From Cordilura impudica (lineage: Eukaryota; Arthropoda; Insecta; Diptera; Scathophagidae): DNA of 64,000 nucleotides. This document shows positions 53,189 to 63,961 of the stretch, piece after piece (position 1 is the first letter of the stretch; each line of letters begins with the position of its first letter). Both the position numbers and the translations under genes were made by a program. The stretch covers positions 234,792,938-234,856,937 of the forward strand of contig OY821517.1 in the NCBI GenBank assembly GCA_963682025.1, read 5' to 3'. Below the pieces are notes generated by a model. It was not told the DNA's origin, searched no databases, and saw only the letters and a program-made list of their open reading frames with translations.

Positions 53189-53285
53189 ATATGCAAATCT
53201 GCAAAAAAAAAAATATGGAAATATGCACCAAAATATGCAAATATGCAAAACATATGCAAATATGCAATGCATATGTTATGCAATT
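53189..53285. repeat. hAT 2 subterminal ATATGCAAA array, right
   Basis: Dense repeats such as AATATGCAAATATGCAAAAC, with several exact ATGCAAAT octamers. It mirrors the array at the other end. Confidence 0.7.
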
Positions 53286-53387
53286 CCTTTTATTTTTTGA
53301 TGAAACAAATTTGTGTCTTGGTCCCGCTTTGCTAAGACGCTTCAATCTGATATGCATTTGCATATAATTCCGATCCTTAGTTATTAC

Positions 53388-53571
53388 TAATAAGGCAGAA
53401 TTGTAATATTTGTAGAAACTTAGAGGATGTTATTGTTGTAAATTCCTTTATTCTGTCCCATTTTCTCATAATGTTTTTTATTGCTGTGTTCACTGGTATA
53501 TTTGTGAATAATGAAACTACGTCAAAAGATATTAATATTTCGTTGTCATCTAGTTTGATTTTTTCCAGCTG
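53388..53571 (-). pseudogene. PLE copy 3 reverse transcriptase, N-terminal fragment
   Basis: QQLEKIKLDDNEILISFDVV, SLFTNIPVNTAIKNIM and FLQILQFCLISNN, in frame with the RT at 51,045 after removal of the hAT. The upstream frame to 53,598 is M1 sequence, so the PLE is truncated here. Confidence 0.85.
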
Positions 53572-53684
53572 CTGACAAAACATATGAAAATACAACACTG
53601 CTTGTGTACAACAGAGTAAATTTAAAAATTAATATTGAAAGAAAAATAAATTGTTAATTAATAATTTAAATGTATATAAAATAT

Positions 53685-53922
53685 CTGTGGTCACAAGCAT
53701 TAACCGCCTGACTCGAAAATCATGCTTTCGAGAAAAATAACTTTTATATAAATGTAATGGGGCTTCATTACGACTTAGGTCAGTATTTTTTCATTAATAA
53801 CATTTTAAAAAACAGAAATGGGGATTTCACGTAAATATAAATTTGTTTTAGTAGAATATGATAGCACACATAACTCAAATCGATCTTAAGTCGACTTAGG
53901 CGATTACCGCTTTTGACCACAG
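53685..53922. mobile_element. Small MITE M2 nested in M1
   Basis: 238 bp with inverted ends CTGTGGTCACAAGC and CTGTGGTCAAAAGC (complement), both continuing to (A/T)ACCGCCT-like sequence, flanked by ATAT on each side. It interrupts M1 relative to the continuous copy at 63.6 kb. Class unknown. Confidence 0.75.
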
Positions 53923-54098
53923 ATATATAACTTTATTTTTAACAATTAATTTTGTAAATTCGTAAATTAAAAAATCAGCTGTTGTTTACATTTAGAGGTT
54001 ATGTCATACGAAAATGCAAATGCAAGTATGATAGCAAAAATTATGAATCGTGAAAAGTGACATATGTACATATGTATATAAAAAACACGTCGTGTAAT

Positions 54099-55975
54099 AA
54101 ATAAATTTATTTAAAATAGAAAAGAAATACTGTGTATCGCTGTAGTCATTCTTGTGCCCTTTATTTGAATTGGACTTAGTATTTTCTTCACCCTCAGAAT
54201 GAGACCCACGACGACACCCAGTGGCCGAACCACATCACTACCAAGCAACTGTTCATCAATATTTTGTCATCTAAACATAACCTTTTCACTCGATATTTAT
54301 AAAAAAAATGCTTGCGTTTATAGCGCACATTGCATATGTAGATAAGTAGAAAAAACTCGAACTAAGATTTAAATTTTAATGTACATTACAATATATATTT
54401 ATATGTATGTAAATCTTTAAGAAAGCAAATGCATTTTCTAGTCGTGATAATTAAGAGTTGTCCTCGATTTCGAAGCCATATTTTGTCAACAGTGTTATTT
54501 AAGTAGCGTGTTATGTGAAAATATCCACAACAATTTGAATAGTTGTAGTTTCATATTAGGAAAATATGTCATTTTTGGAATACAAATTTAAATATGAAAA
54601 ACTTTTAAATGTTTTTTAATATAAAACAAGAACCACTGATTTTCAGGTAAAGAGCTGCATGCGGCTCCGGAACGACATGTTCCTGGGCCCTGCATTAGAC
54701 TATTCATATTTGAGCAAAAAACCAATAAAACTCACAAAATTCACCAAAAACACAATTTTTTGTTCTTGTCTTGATAAGTGTTAAAATATAATCTTAATCA
54801 CCCACTGATTAATAGGTAATTGATTGAAATGGTAGAGTTCGATGGAAGTTTAACAGAATTTGCTTTGCATATATTTACATACTCATGTTGAAATACATAA
54901 ACCTAGCTTTTTCTAACTGACTCTCGTATAAGAAAAAATAAACCAAAAAACAATTCTCATGTTGTTTTTTTTTAATGTATAAGTTAAGTAGTTGATAAGG
55001 CATGAGTGTGTTGTTCGAAAGTGGCTACTCCATCTAGCGCTGCCTTAAATTTTTGCCATATTTCTCTTACATTGCACAAAAACTTATCTTTTCTATTATT
55101 AAAAATACAAACATACGTCATCTCAAACCGAACAGAACAAAGACCAATTATTTGTTAAAAAGATCAACAACTTACGAAACATAAGTTACAATGCAATTGT
55201 GGGTAATCTAATCAAAATTATAGGTATTAACAATGTCATTACAGTTCTATCTATGGAATTAGTTGACAACGATAAAAAGCTTTTTCACACTACAAGAGTT
55301 GTAGTTGATAGCTAAACTTGGAAAAAACTCGGCTTGTTTTACTAGCTCTCGCAAAAAAAAAAATTTTAAAAAAACAAGTCACATATTCTTTTCTTTCAAA
55401 TGATTGAGTGAAATAGTTGATTAAGCATGAGTTTTAATAATACAAAAATAATTATCCTTTCTATTATTAGAAAATATGGGATTAGCATTTCAAGTACAAA
55501 CTTTTGAATAATTGTAGTACCGTTATCAAATTTTATTATGTATGATTCTTAATAAGTGTCCGAATAATCGAACAATGAAACAAAAGGTATTAAAAAAAAA
55601 ATCAATAATTAAAAAAATCGCTAACAGACGACGAACCCAAAACCTACCGATTCTCAGTCTAACTCCAATTTTTAAGAGGTGTCTCCATATTTTAGGTCAC
55701 ACTAACGCCCGATTTACTCCATTTTCATTACCCACCTGCTCGGAATAATGACAATCAATATTATCGTAATTTCCCAGTTACATTGTATTTGTTGTGAATG
55801 AACGTGATTTCAACAGACAGAGCGACAGAGAGACATCAAATTCATCTACTACAGTTGTTACGAGGATCAAGAATAGATATACTTTATCGGTTGCCAAATC
55901 CATTTTTCCATACGTTACAAACGTAATAAAAAACTGACACATACCCTCTGCACAGTGGTGTTGATGGTATAAAAA
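54099..55975. other. No gene recognised
   Basis: AT-rich sequence without convincing ORFs. A GC-richer piece at 54,650-54,700 (GAGCTGCATGCGGCTCCGGA) and a short Lys/Arg-rich frame at 55,542-55,748 lead nowhere recognisable. Confidence 0.35.
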
Positions 55976-56586
55976 CAAGTAAGAAACTTTGCTGAGACAA
56001 TTACTGGATATCAAAAAGTTCATATCTGATATTATTTTCATATGGGGACTAGGTCAAAAATATACTGATCATGATCGTTTTTAATAAAATCACTTACTGT
56101 TCTCAAATGTATATAAATGAAATTTGAAAGAAATCTTTGCAATATTTTTCTTTTTTGATACAATTAAGTGAAGATCGAGTGTCAGCTTTATATGGGGACT
56201 ATGACTCAAAATAGCCCTATATAGTTTACTTTTAGAATGCTGATTGTGGGTATAATATAAGTACATACGCCAAATTTTATCGATATATATTTGATAATCT
56301 GGATTTTATGACAATTTTATCCGGTCTGATAGGGGTTATTTTTATGGGGACTAGGTCTGAACGTGCACCAATTTTCACCAATTTCAATAGCGTTATCAAA
56401 ATATAGTCATATTTGGTACCTGTAGTTTGATTAGAATGTTTTCATGGACACATAGACAGACGGACGGACTTATATCGCTAAATCGATTCAAGAAGTGATT
56501 GTGAGTCGTTCGGTATATTATTTTCGGCAGATAAAAGCATAAGCACAACTCATTATACCCTAACCACAGAGTGGTATAGGGTATAT
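55976..56586 (+). repeat. Dispersed repeat family R, copy 4
   Basis: CAAGTAAGAAAC start, ATGGGGACTAGGTCAAAAA, a second ATGGGGACTAGGTCTGAACG, AGACAGACGGACGGAC, and the end ACCACAGAGTGGTATAGGGT. It lacks the GGTCTAGACC palindrome at the start. The most diverged copy. Confidence 0.78.
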
Positions 56587-57229
56587 ATATTTACAAGGTG
56601 TGGAAATGCGATCGAACATTAACACAGCTTTTTCATCTGACTCAATAGGAACAAAAGTGAGTATACTTACACTTAAAACACTCCCAAACATTGTAATTCG
56701 AAGAAGCAGTATTATTATTTTGCAAAACTTCATTTTGTATACTGAAATTAAAAAAAAAGTTAGTTAAAAAATGTGAAATTATTTTCAAAATTAATATTTA
56801 AAATTTAAGGATATTCTGTTTCTGTGAAGTGGTTTAACCAAGCCAAATTGGATAGTTGAATTAAAAATATTAACAGCTGATAAAAATCATAAACGAAGCA
56901 AATCACAGCACAGCATTTCAACACACAAATTTTTTATTTTTTATTTATTTATTTATTTTGTAACTTCTACAACAAAACGTTTGTGTTAAAAAGTAGAAAT
57001 CTTATGGTTTGTTTGTAATATATAGTATATTTAATTTTGTATATAATTTTCATAAAAAAATATTTAATGTAGAGTAATTAACACATTCAGCAATTCGTAT
57101 GTGGTTAGAGTTGTTTCATACAAATTCTGTATTTGCTGGTTCATTTCCCACCAGCGCCACAGTGCATTTTTAAATTTGAAATTTTTCATATTACATTTCA
57201 CTTATTTTGGAAGTTTCAGTTTGACAAAT
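56587..57229. other. No gene recognised
   Basis: AT-rich, with a TTATTTATTTATTTAT stretch near 56,940. Nothing coding that I can support. Confidence 0.35.
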
Positions 57230-57345
57230 TAAGTTTTATATATTTTTTTATCAAACATGGAAATCTACTTCCGACTTCGTGGCATTTAGGAAGGGTCAAA
57301 CAAGTTTATCCGGGAAGTGACGGTGACGTTAGGGTTATAAAATGA
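57230..57345 (+). pseudogene. BEL/Pao pol C-terminal (DUF5641-like) remnant
   Basis: TSWHLGRVKQVYPGSDGDVR then VIK and a stop. W-x-LGRV..xxGSDG..RV is the conserved core of the domain at the end of Pao pol proteins. Only about 25 residues are recognisable. No LTR or other pol part is seen nearby on the left. Confidence 0.6.
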
Positions 57346-57439
57346 CCAATAACAAAACTGGTAAGTTTGACCGAAAAATGTACACTTTTTTCCACATTTT
57401 CTTTTAAAATTCTATTGTTTCATAGATATGTGGGTGCCC

Positions 57440-57960
57440 TACCTAACTAATTCGCCGATGTTCTGCTCGATTATGAGGATTCTGTGGAGATTTCGGAGCC
57501 TATAACCTCTCTTGCAGCAGTTCCTAGTCCAAAAGTGACACCACCTATGACAATCGTTCTACTGGTAAATCCTGAATAAGAAGTTATACCTGCTATTGAG
57601 GCTGTCCTTTCTCAGACAGTTGAATCATCTTCGACCGTGGCGACTACGAAAACTGTGGAAACCTCCGGTTCGAAGCCCTTGTCAACCCCTGCTCTGATTA
57701 AAACGCCTTCGTCATCATAATGTAGACTCTGCAAACGACGTCACCATTTGCGATTCTGTCATTTGTTTTGGGAAATGATTTATGAGCGCCACCTTCGTAT
57801 GCTGGTACTTTACCTATACTACTCGAAGTGCTGGTACTTCACCGATACTGCTCTCATATGGCCAAATCGTGCCCCAGCAAGTCAAAGTTCCGACTGTGCC
57901 AGGGTGACCACAATAACTTGTTGCACGTAAATTCAAGTTTTCCGATCACAAAATCGTACG
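57440..57960 (+). pseudogene. Degenerate Cys/His zinc-knuckle protein fragment
   Basis: A Ser/Thr/Val-rich segment (ADVLLDYEDSVEISEPITSL to TPALIKTPSSS) precedes CRLCKRRHHLRFCHLFWEM, YCSKC and, in another frame, FRLCQGDHNNLLH. The pattern C-x2-C..H..RFC..F..M, then YC-x2-C, then C..C..HxxLLH is a double zinc knuckle that I know from retrotransposon-associated fly proteins but cannot name. One internal stop at about 57,579 and frameshifts. It follows the Pao remnant directly, so both may come from one element. Confidence 0.5.
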
Positions 57961-59099
57961 AAATGTGAGTCTCGCCCATCGTCGTTCGTTTCTGAAGCTC
58001 GTTCCTTGCCTATACATCACGTTCTTAATTTGTCGCCTACGCTTCAAGTTAAGTTGAATATACCCGGAAAATCAATTCCGGATTATTAGATTAGATCCAA
58101 TCGGCCAATTAAGAAACAAAATTCAAATATAACTATTTGACAACTCTTAGTAAACTTAATTCTGTGGTTCTTTTAAAAGAAAGCATTTAGACATTTTTTT
58201 TTTGCAGGTAAATCTAATTTGTCGATATTGACGTTTTAAGGTTTTTCATAATAATTTTTACTCCAGCACCGTGGCTCCTGAGCGATGCATACACAATTTT
58301 GTTTGCTTGTTGCTTTTTTTTTTTTTTTGTACAAACAGAAATATTTATGCGTTACTGAAATGTAATATGATATTTACATTTATGTTCATTGCATGTAATT
58401 GTTTTCAATTAAAAAAGCACGAAAATACCTAAATTTTTAATAATTACCTTATTAATTTTAAACATAATTGTAAAAAATCTAGCCATTATAATTTGAAACC
58501 TAGCCTGTGTTATTAATCCTCGCTATAATATTGTGTTTAGAATACAGGTGGAGGGTATCAACGAATCGGCACATCCGAATTTAACCCTGTTGTTTGTTTC
58601 TAAATTATTTAACCTGGAACTCAATAAAACGTGGTTTTGCATTCCCACATATTATAAAGGCTACACAGACCAACAGATGTTTTGTTTAATATAAGTTTAT
58701 TTTTGGAAAGAAAGCATATTAATATAAATTATTGCATGCATAGAAAAATTTTATGGAACATGGGTTCATAGATTACCAAATGTGCTATCATTTATGTGAA
58801 GCCAGTTTCTAAATAAGGAATGTAGAGTGGCATCTTATATACAAAACATAACATTTCTTTAATATAAATCTAAATAAGTTTTGAAATTCATGAGAATTCT
58901 TACACGCCCAGATTTGACTACCTTAGAGTATTTTACATAGCTAGCGAAGCAGCTTTGAAAAACTGAAGCTTTTTTTTTTGTAGAAATCTTTGGATGATTT
59001 ATATATTTTGATCATGTCGATGCGGTACGATACGATATATTTTGCTCATGCCGATATGAAAAACCACTATCATTGTTTTTGAAAGATTAACCTGAAGAC
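57961..59099. other. No gene recognised
   Basis: AT-rich sequence. Poly-T near 58,310. An AATAAAACG signal near 58,623 within sequence that could be an LTR edge, without a partner in the window. Confidence 0.35.
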
Positions 59100-59610
59100 A
59101 ATGTGGAGTCAAAATACGCATGTAGAGAATCAATCATATTTTGAAGCACAGAAGTCTCTTGTGTTTAACGTGAGTACCTGTCTCGCTGACATAGCCCCAC
59201 AGTGCTCTGAACCCTGGATCGGAATATGCGCCGACTACACTCCGGTACCAATTCAAGATTTGTGCAGTTGGGCAACAAATCCCACTCCTTGGGGAGTCGA
59301 GGCCTACCTAACACACCTCTGCTGTTCTAGGGGTCACAGCGCCCGGTTGAATGCAACTCCACATCTAACTCCACAGTACAGCTCCAAACAGCTATGGACT
59401 GGTGGCCATTCGAAGGTCTCAGTCCCACACCCAGACATTCACCCTCTGGGTGAATGTATAGGTGCACTACTAAGCCTTTCTAGGAAGTCTTGGGTATACA
59501 CGCATGCATACATCCTGTGGATGGAAACATGCGCGTGCGTTCAAACCCTTCTTAAACGTCTTCTTTTGAAGACTTCACACTCAAACACATACATACAACG
59601 CATTCTTTCA

Positions 59611-61275
59611 TCAATCGCAAGCACACCACTGACACCACAACCATCGTCCGTTAATACGATACCTAGAGAATCTAGGTCCCGTATGTCCGAGTAGAGCGTG
59701 CATATGCACAAGATATGAAACCAGGGCTCTCCTATACGAAAATATATTAAAAGACCCGTGACCCGTAAGCGAAAAGCCCATACTCAGGCTGAAGCCAAAA
59801 TGTTTCGCCACGAACGTCACATCGGGAATGAAGGCGTATGTAACACGTCCATTGTCGCTACCGTCCCACTTTTTTTGCCATCTGGAAACAACACACTCAT
59901 TGAAGAGTGCCTTGCACTCCGTCCAGCTCTTCCCAATAATGTCCTCGTTAGTCACCCAACCGTCTTACAACAATTGCCTGATCCTAAATGCAATACTTTT
60001 ACGTATCACCTCCAAGTCCTAACACCTGTAAAGCCTCCGTGGAGACCGTACGATAACATGGCACAGAAGCGAGCAAGACTACCCCAAAACATGATTTTCA
60101 GCTTTCCTCTGGCAGTCGGGTCCACGCTGGACCACACCGAGGAACCATATGTTGCGCAAGCAACAAACAGTCTGCAGTAAATGGTCTGCATAGAATGCCT
60201 GCTGAGGCCCCAGTCATTCCTAAGAATACGCCGGACACATCCCACCACACCGGTCAACTTCGTCTTGACTCGCTCGAGATGAACCAATATGCCCACACAT
60301 TGTATGCAACCATCAGCCTCAGCAAGAGAATATCCATCATTAGATTCCGAATAAATGGTCCGCAAATGGATCCCTGCGGACAATCTTTGATCACCTCAAT
60401 GCACACGGACTCGTTCACACCAGCGACACAAGCCCGCTTGCCAGCGAAGTAGCTTTTCCAAAGCTTCAACTCTTGGCAGCCGACCTCGCGTAGCCTCGCT
60501 AGAACGCCTTCCCATAACACGAAGTTGAACGCACCCTTGAAATCAATAAAGATTCCAAGGACATATCCTGGCTCTGTCCTGTCCACGTACGTTTTAACGT
60601 ACTGCCAGGTGTTCTCTACGCTCCTACTACCTTTAAAGCCAAATTGCCACTCACATGTGCCCTGCCCGATAATCTCCTGGAGCCTTGTCACCATAATCCT
60701 TTCCAATACTTTTCCATGCACCGGAAGCAGACTGATGCCCCTGTAGGAGCGAGGATTGCTCCTGATCCTATCGGGTGACTTAAGCAAAACAACGACACGG
60801 GCTATGTTCCACGGATGTGGAATATACCCCTCTGATACACACTTTTCATAGATTGCCAACAAGTACTCAGGAATGGCCTTCCAGATGCTTTTACACATCT
60901 CTCGGGTCATTCCGTCCATACCTGGAGACTTTCCACTCCATGCCTGACAAATGCTTAACTCCAACTCAGTTCTGTCCAATGGAGGATTGGATCCACCCCC
61001 TGAAAAGAAAGATGGATAGGACCCTCCACCCTTGGAAAGCACTCGCCCAGCAGAAAGCGTATGCATGCCCCCCATGATGGCAATAATTCACTACCAACAC
61101 GTAGGCCAGACACATCGGTCCGCTGCCCCCTACCCCTACAAAGCTTATAGACTCTACCCCATGGATTGTCCTTGTTGTCCCGTACGCATCTCCTCCAGTC
61201 ATCCTCATTTACCTTCACGATACGGTCCTTATAGGCACGTAGCTGCGTTGCGTAATTTATCGCACGCAGTAGCAC
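59611..61275 (-). pseudogene. R1-type LINE reverse transcriptase and C-terminal region
   Basis: From 61,275: ATQLRAYKDRIVKVNEDDWR. RT: SGKSPGMDGMTREMCKSIW, VVVLLKSPDRI, SYRGISLLPVHGKVLERIM, FGFKGSRSVENTWQYV, GIFIDFKGAFNFVLWEGVLA and DCPQGSICGPFIRNLMMDIL. The YADD-like catalytic box is not in the open frame, which breaks near 60,330. The C-terminal part continues with frameshifts to about 59,620. Non-functional. Confidence 0.82.
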
Positions 61276-61308
61276 ATCATCTGCATTGGTCCGCCTGGCT
61301 CTCTGGAA

Positions 61309-62239
61309 TCATTTCCTGAGAAGCCGGTCGGCCCTCCGCATTTCTGTCAACTCCCGCGTCCAACATTTAACCCTTCCGGGGATCGTCTTACGACATTTCC
61401 CAAGAAGGGCGTCATTGGTATTGTTTGTCCAATGGTTCAGCTTGCCTATTTGTCCATCTATAGTCAAACCCCTGAAATCCCCAATGGGGAGCTCAGAGGC
61501 CGCCTCCCTGATGCACGAACCGTAGAAATCCCAATTAATTGGGAGTCTACACCACCGCATCACATCGGAGACCTCCACAGGTGCTGGTGAGTAATGGAGC
61601 ATAATCCGAATTTGATTATGATCACTCACCCCCCAGTCTTCCTTAACGTCCCAGTCGCAGCGAAAACGCCACAGTACGACGTCATTTACGGCTGTCACAT
61701 CAATATCACTCACACCATTGGGACCGGAAAACGTATACAGATCAGAGGGCTGATTTAACGCACAAACACCCCGATTAACCATCCAGTCACTCAGCATCTC
61801 ACCCCGATGGTGATTCTGATATCCAGACGATTGCCTGGATAACTAACTGAACCGCATGGCAGAAGAAGCGTTCGCGTCCCTACCTAGGATAATCGGGTTG
61901 CTACTAGCTAGTAGTAGCACCGTATCCATATACGAGATATACGACTCCAATGGGCCGCTGAAGTGACAGTATATGATTGTCAGGAAGATTTTTCCAAATC
62001 TTCCCTCGACCAAGACACATACTCATAGTTCGTCAGCAGATACCACCATACACTCTGCGTCAGGATTGTTGACAATTACAGCGGCCTTAACCCTGGAACA
62101 AGGAAATACCCTCATAAATGAGGGTAACCGTCGTTTGAGTAAGGTTCCTGAACCAGGGCAAACCCACTCTTCATGGCCACCATCCTTTCGCCCAACTCAC
62201 ACATACTGGCATAAGAGCCCTGGCAATTATATTGAATAA
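61309..62239 (-). pseudogene. R1-type LINE endonuclease domain
   Basis: Upstream pieces GERMVAMKSGFALVQEPY (about 62,200-62,140) and, in broken frames, GKIWKNLP. Then the open frame 61,797-61,309: LSDWMVNRGVCALNQPSDLY, TFSGPNGVSDIDVTAVN and DWGVSDHNQIRI, with the catalytic SDH present. It leads into the region before the RT. Stops near 61,960-62,100 inactivate it. Confidence 0.8.
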
Positions 62240-62359
62240 CTAGAGTGCCCTGTCGTGCTGCGCTACGACTTTTCGAGACCAATTCACATGTATGTTTTCT
62301 TAATCAATTTTTCTTTCGAAGTTTGTATTGTACACTTAAAACATTTTAATTAATACAAT

Positions 62360-62551
62360 TTACATATTTTTTTTTTCTTTTAATGCTTCCTGATATTTTT
62401 GTTTTTCATTCGATGTACAAATTTTCAAATTTTTCGGAGTTCCTACTCTGGAGTAAGACATATATAGCTGCCCATGAGAAAAATATTGATTTTCAAAATT
62501 AAATCCGGTAACACTTAACGATGGCCTTGAATTTAGAATATCATTTGGCAT
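62360..62551 (-). pseudogene. Helitron Pif1-type helicase, C-terminal remnant
   Basis: NFENQYFSHGQLYMSYSRVG then TPKNLKI: the end of the Rep-helicase protein (canonical CFSHGQLYVACSRVG). The start of the protein with Rep and the helicase motifs I-V is absent, so the element can only move in trans. Confidence 0.8.
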
Positions 62552-62734
62552 TTTTTTTATTTTAGCGATTTTTGATTTTGGCGATTTTTCGATTTCTTGA
62601 TTTTTGGCTTTGAAAATTTTTCTTTTTGGGGATTATTGTTTTTCACTATTTTCGGTTTTGGCGATTTTTGAATTTGGCGATTCCGCCCATATTTTCCATG
62701 ACCACTCACATTGGTAATTAATATACTTTTATGT

Positions 62735-63110
62735 ATAGGAGGTGCCACGCCTACTAATGTGGAGTGTCGAAACTTTCCCTTTTATAAAATACCAGATATA
62801 TGATATTAAATCTTTACTTTGTATGGGTGGTACTACGCCCACTGCTCCGATCGCGCATGTATTTGATCTGACTACTATCGTTAATAATATATGACCTAGG
62901 ACAAATTTGCAAAGCAGTGTATGTCGTAGTACTCGAGATATATCATACTGAGTAATTGCTTTGTATGGGAGGAGCCACGCCCACTTATCGGATCCCGACC
63001 ATTTTCGGCATGGCTACTAACATAAATAATAGTGACATCACACAAATTTGCAAAGTTATTTCAGTCGTTGTACTCAATATCTATGATATTAAAAATTCAC
63101 TTTAAAATAT
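62735..63110. repeat. Threefold degenerate repeat inside the Helitron
   Basis: The word GTATGGG(A/T)GG(A/T)(G/A)CCACGCCCAC recurs three times (near 62,738, 62,820 and 62,965) at spacings of about 80 and 145 bp, each followed by a similar block (GATCTGACTACTATCGTTAA / CGGCATGGCTACTAACATAA). A further low-complexity tract of GGCGATTTTTGATTTT words lies at 62,560-62,690. Confidence 0.6.
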
Positions 63111-63589
63111 CAAAAAATATTATAGCCTATAGCACTTCCCATGTCTGCAGTAAGATTCTGTGAAAATTTCGGGAAGAACAGATAAGCAGTTACGGAGTTT
63201 ACCTCCTACAAACAAACAAACAAACACACATTACCTCTTTATTATATTAGTATAGATTGTCAGAGACATCTTAAAGCACAATTGGATAATCATCATGCAG
63301 TACTAGACTATTATTATTTTCGTAAGTAAGCTGTATAATACGAACAATCCTTGATACCTATAAACACACAGAAAACAGATTCATTGTGGCTATATCTAAC
63401 TGAATTTTGAGTTGGTTATAATTATAACTCTGTTGTCTTAACAGTAAGTATTTTATGGCAATAGAAAATACAGTTGCTGAACTTTACAACAATTCGGTTG
63501 GAAATTTTTTTCAGTGTGTAGCCAAAATATTTAAACTGACCGAATTTTAAATTTGATTGCCATTTTAAAAAAATAAATAAAAAACTGTA

Positions 63590-63961
63590 TGTCTGTCAAA
63601 ATTATCGTTTTACATACGATTAATAATTTTGCTATCACACTTGAATATGTATTTTCATATGACATAACCTCTAAATGTAAACAACAGCTGATTTTTTAAT
63701 TTGCGAATTTACAAAATTAATTGTTAAAATTATAGAAATTTTTAATTAATATTAAAGAATTTATTTTTCTTCTAATATTAATCTTTTTAAATTACTCTGT
63801 TTTTCTTTCGCCACAAGCAGTGTTGTATCTGATATGTTTTGTCATGTCAAAATAGAACCTGTTCTAATTGAAAAATTTACATGTGACTTTCCACATGTAT
63901 GTACAACTGTGGGAAAATTTGACAGTACATATGTAAATAACAGGTCTTGTAATAGCACCTT
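63590..63961. mobile_element. MITE family M1, second copy (continuous)
   Basis: The right end is the complement of TAAGGTGCTATTACAAGACC. Inside, AAACAACAGCTGATTTTTTA and ATTTTTCAATTAGAACAGGT match the two halves of the split copy at 48,319-54,098. The left end has diverged and is not fixed. Confidence 0.75.

Larger units (their letters stand above)
51046..53379 (-). mobile_element. hAT transposon 2 (8-bp TSD)
   Basis: Inverted ends TAGGGATCGGAATTATATGC and TAAGGATCGGAATTATATGC, flanked by GTTATTAC at 51,038-51,045 and 53,380-53,387. 2,334 bp. Arrays of TATGCAAA words lie just inside both ends. The minus strand holds transposase remains. Removing it restores the PLE RT frame (ISNN/YFIYEN). 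Confidence 0.92.
48475..53571 (-). mobile_element. Penelope-like element (PLE copy 3), host of three insertions
   Basis: Minus strand: the RT start at 53,571-53,388, RT remainder and GIY-YIG at 51,045-50,044, C-terminal tail at 48,881-48,790, then the 3' region with a ruined hammerhead (48,572-48,618). It is split by a hAT (51,046-53,379) and a Harbinger (48,885-50,040), each bounded by exact target duplications that restore the PLE frame. It is 5'-truncated inside the RT and sits within MITE M1. Confidence 0.88.
48319..54098. mobile_element. MITE family M1, split by PLE copy 3
   Basis: The left part (48,319-48,474) starts AAGGTGCTATTACACGACGT. The right part (53,572-54,098) ends with the complement AACACGTCGTGTAATA. 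A related copy at 63,590-63,961 is continuous, and its order of sequence shows that the two parts here were once joined. Conserved markers: TCTAATTGAAAAATTTACAT and AAACAACAGCTGATTTTTTA (and complements). The last seven bases of the right terminus are missing. No coding capacity. Confidence 0.8.
59100..62239 (-). mobile_element. R1-type LINE, 5'-incomplete, split from its upstream part by a Helitron or truncated
   Basis: GC-richer than the surroundings. Minus strand: endonuclease (62,239-61,309), reverse transcriptase (61,275-60,254), C-terminal region (60,250-59,611) and presumably the 3' UTR to about 59,100. Plus-strand open frames in this span, including the 197-codon one at 59,101-59,694, are shadows of this element. 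It is not in rDNA, unlike canonical R1. ORF1 is not seen. Confidence 0.78.
62240..63256 (-). mobile_element. Helitron, 1,017 bp
   Basis: Minus strand: 5' end TCTATACTAATATAATAAAG after an A (63,257 complement). The 3' end has a hairpin GTCGT-AGCGCAGC-ACGAC, then AGGGCACTCTAG, followed by T at 62,239. A-T insertion, TC start and hairpin plus CTAG end are the complete Helitron signature. It contains only the last piece of the helicase. It separates the R1-type LINE from unrelated sequence to the right. Confidence 0.88.

Noticed and set aside
54640..54710. tRNA-like GC-rich segment
   Set aside because: I could not build a cloverleaf with TTCRA and D-arm boxes.
59101..59694. 197-codon plus-strand ORF in GC-rich sequence
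   Set aside because: It lies antisense to the 3' part of the R1-type LINE, has no recognisable motif, and GC-rich LINE sequence readily leaves long antisense frames.
59758..61077. Several plus-strand ORFs (for example 140 and 86 codons)
   Set aside because: Shadows of the minus-strand LINE RT, which shows conserved motifs in the opposite direction.
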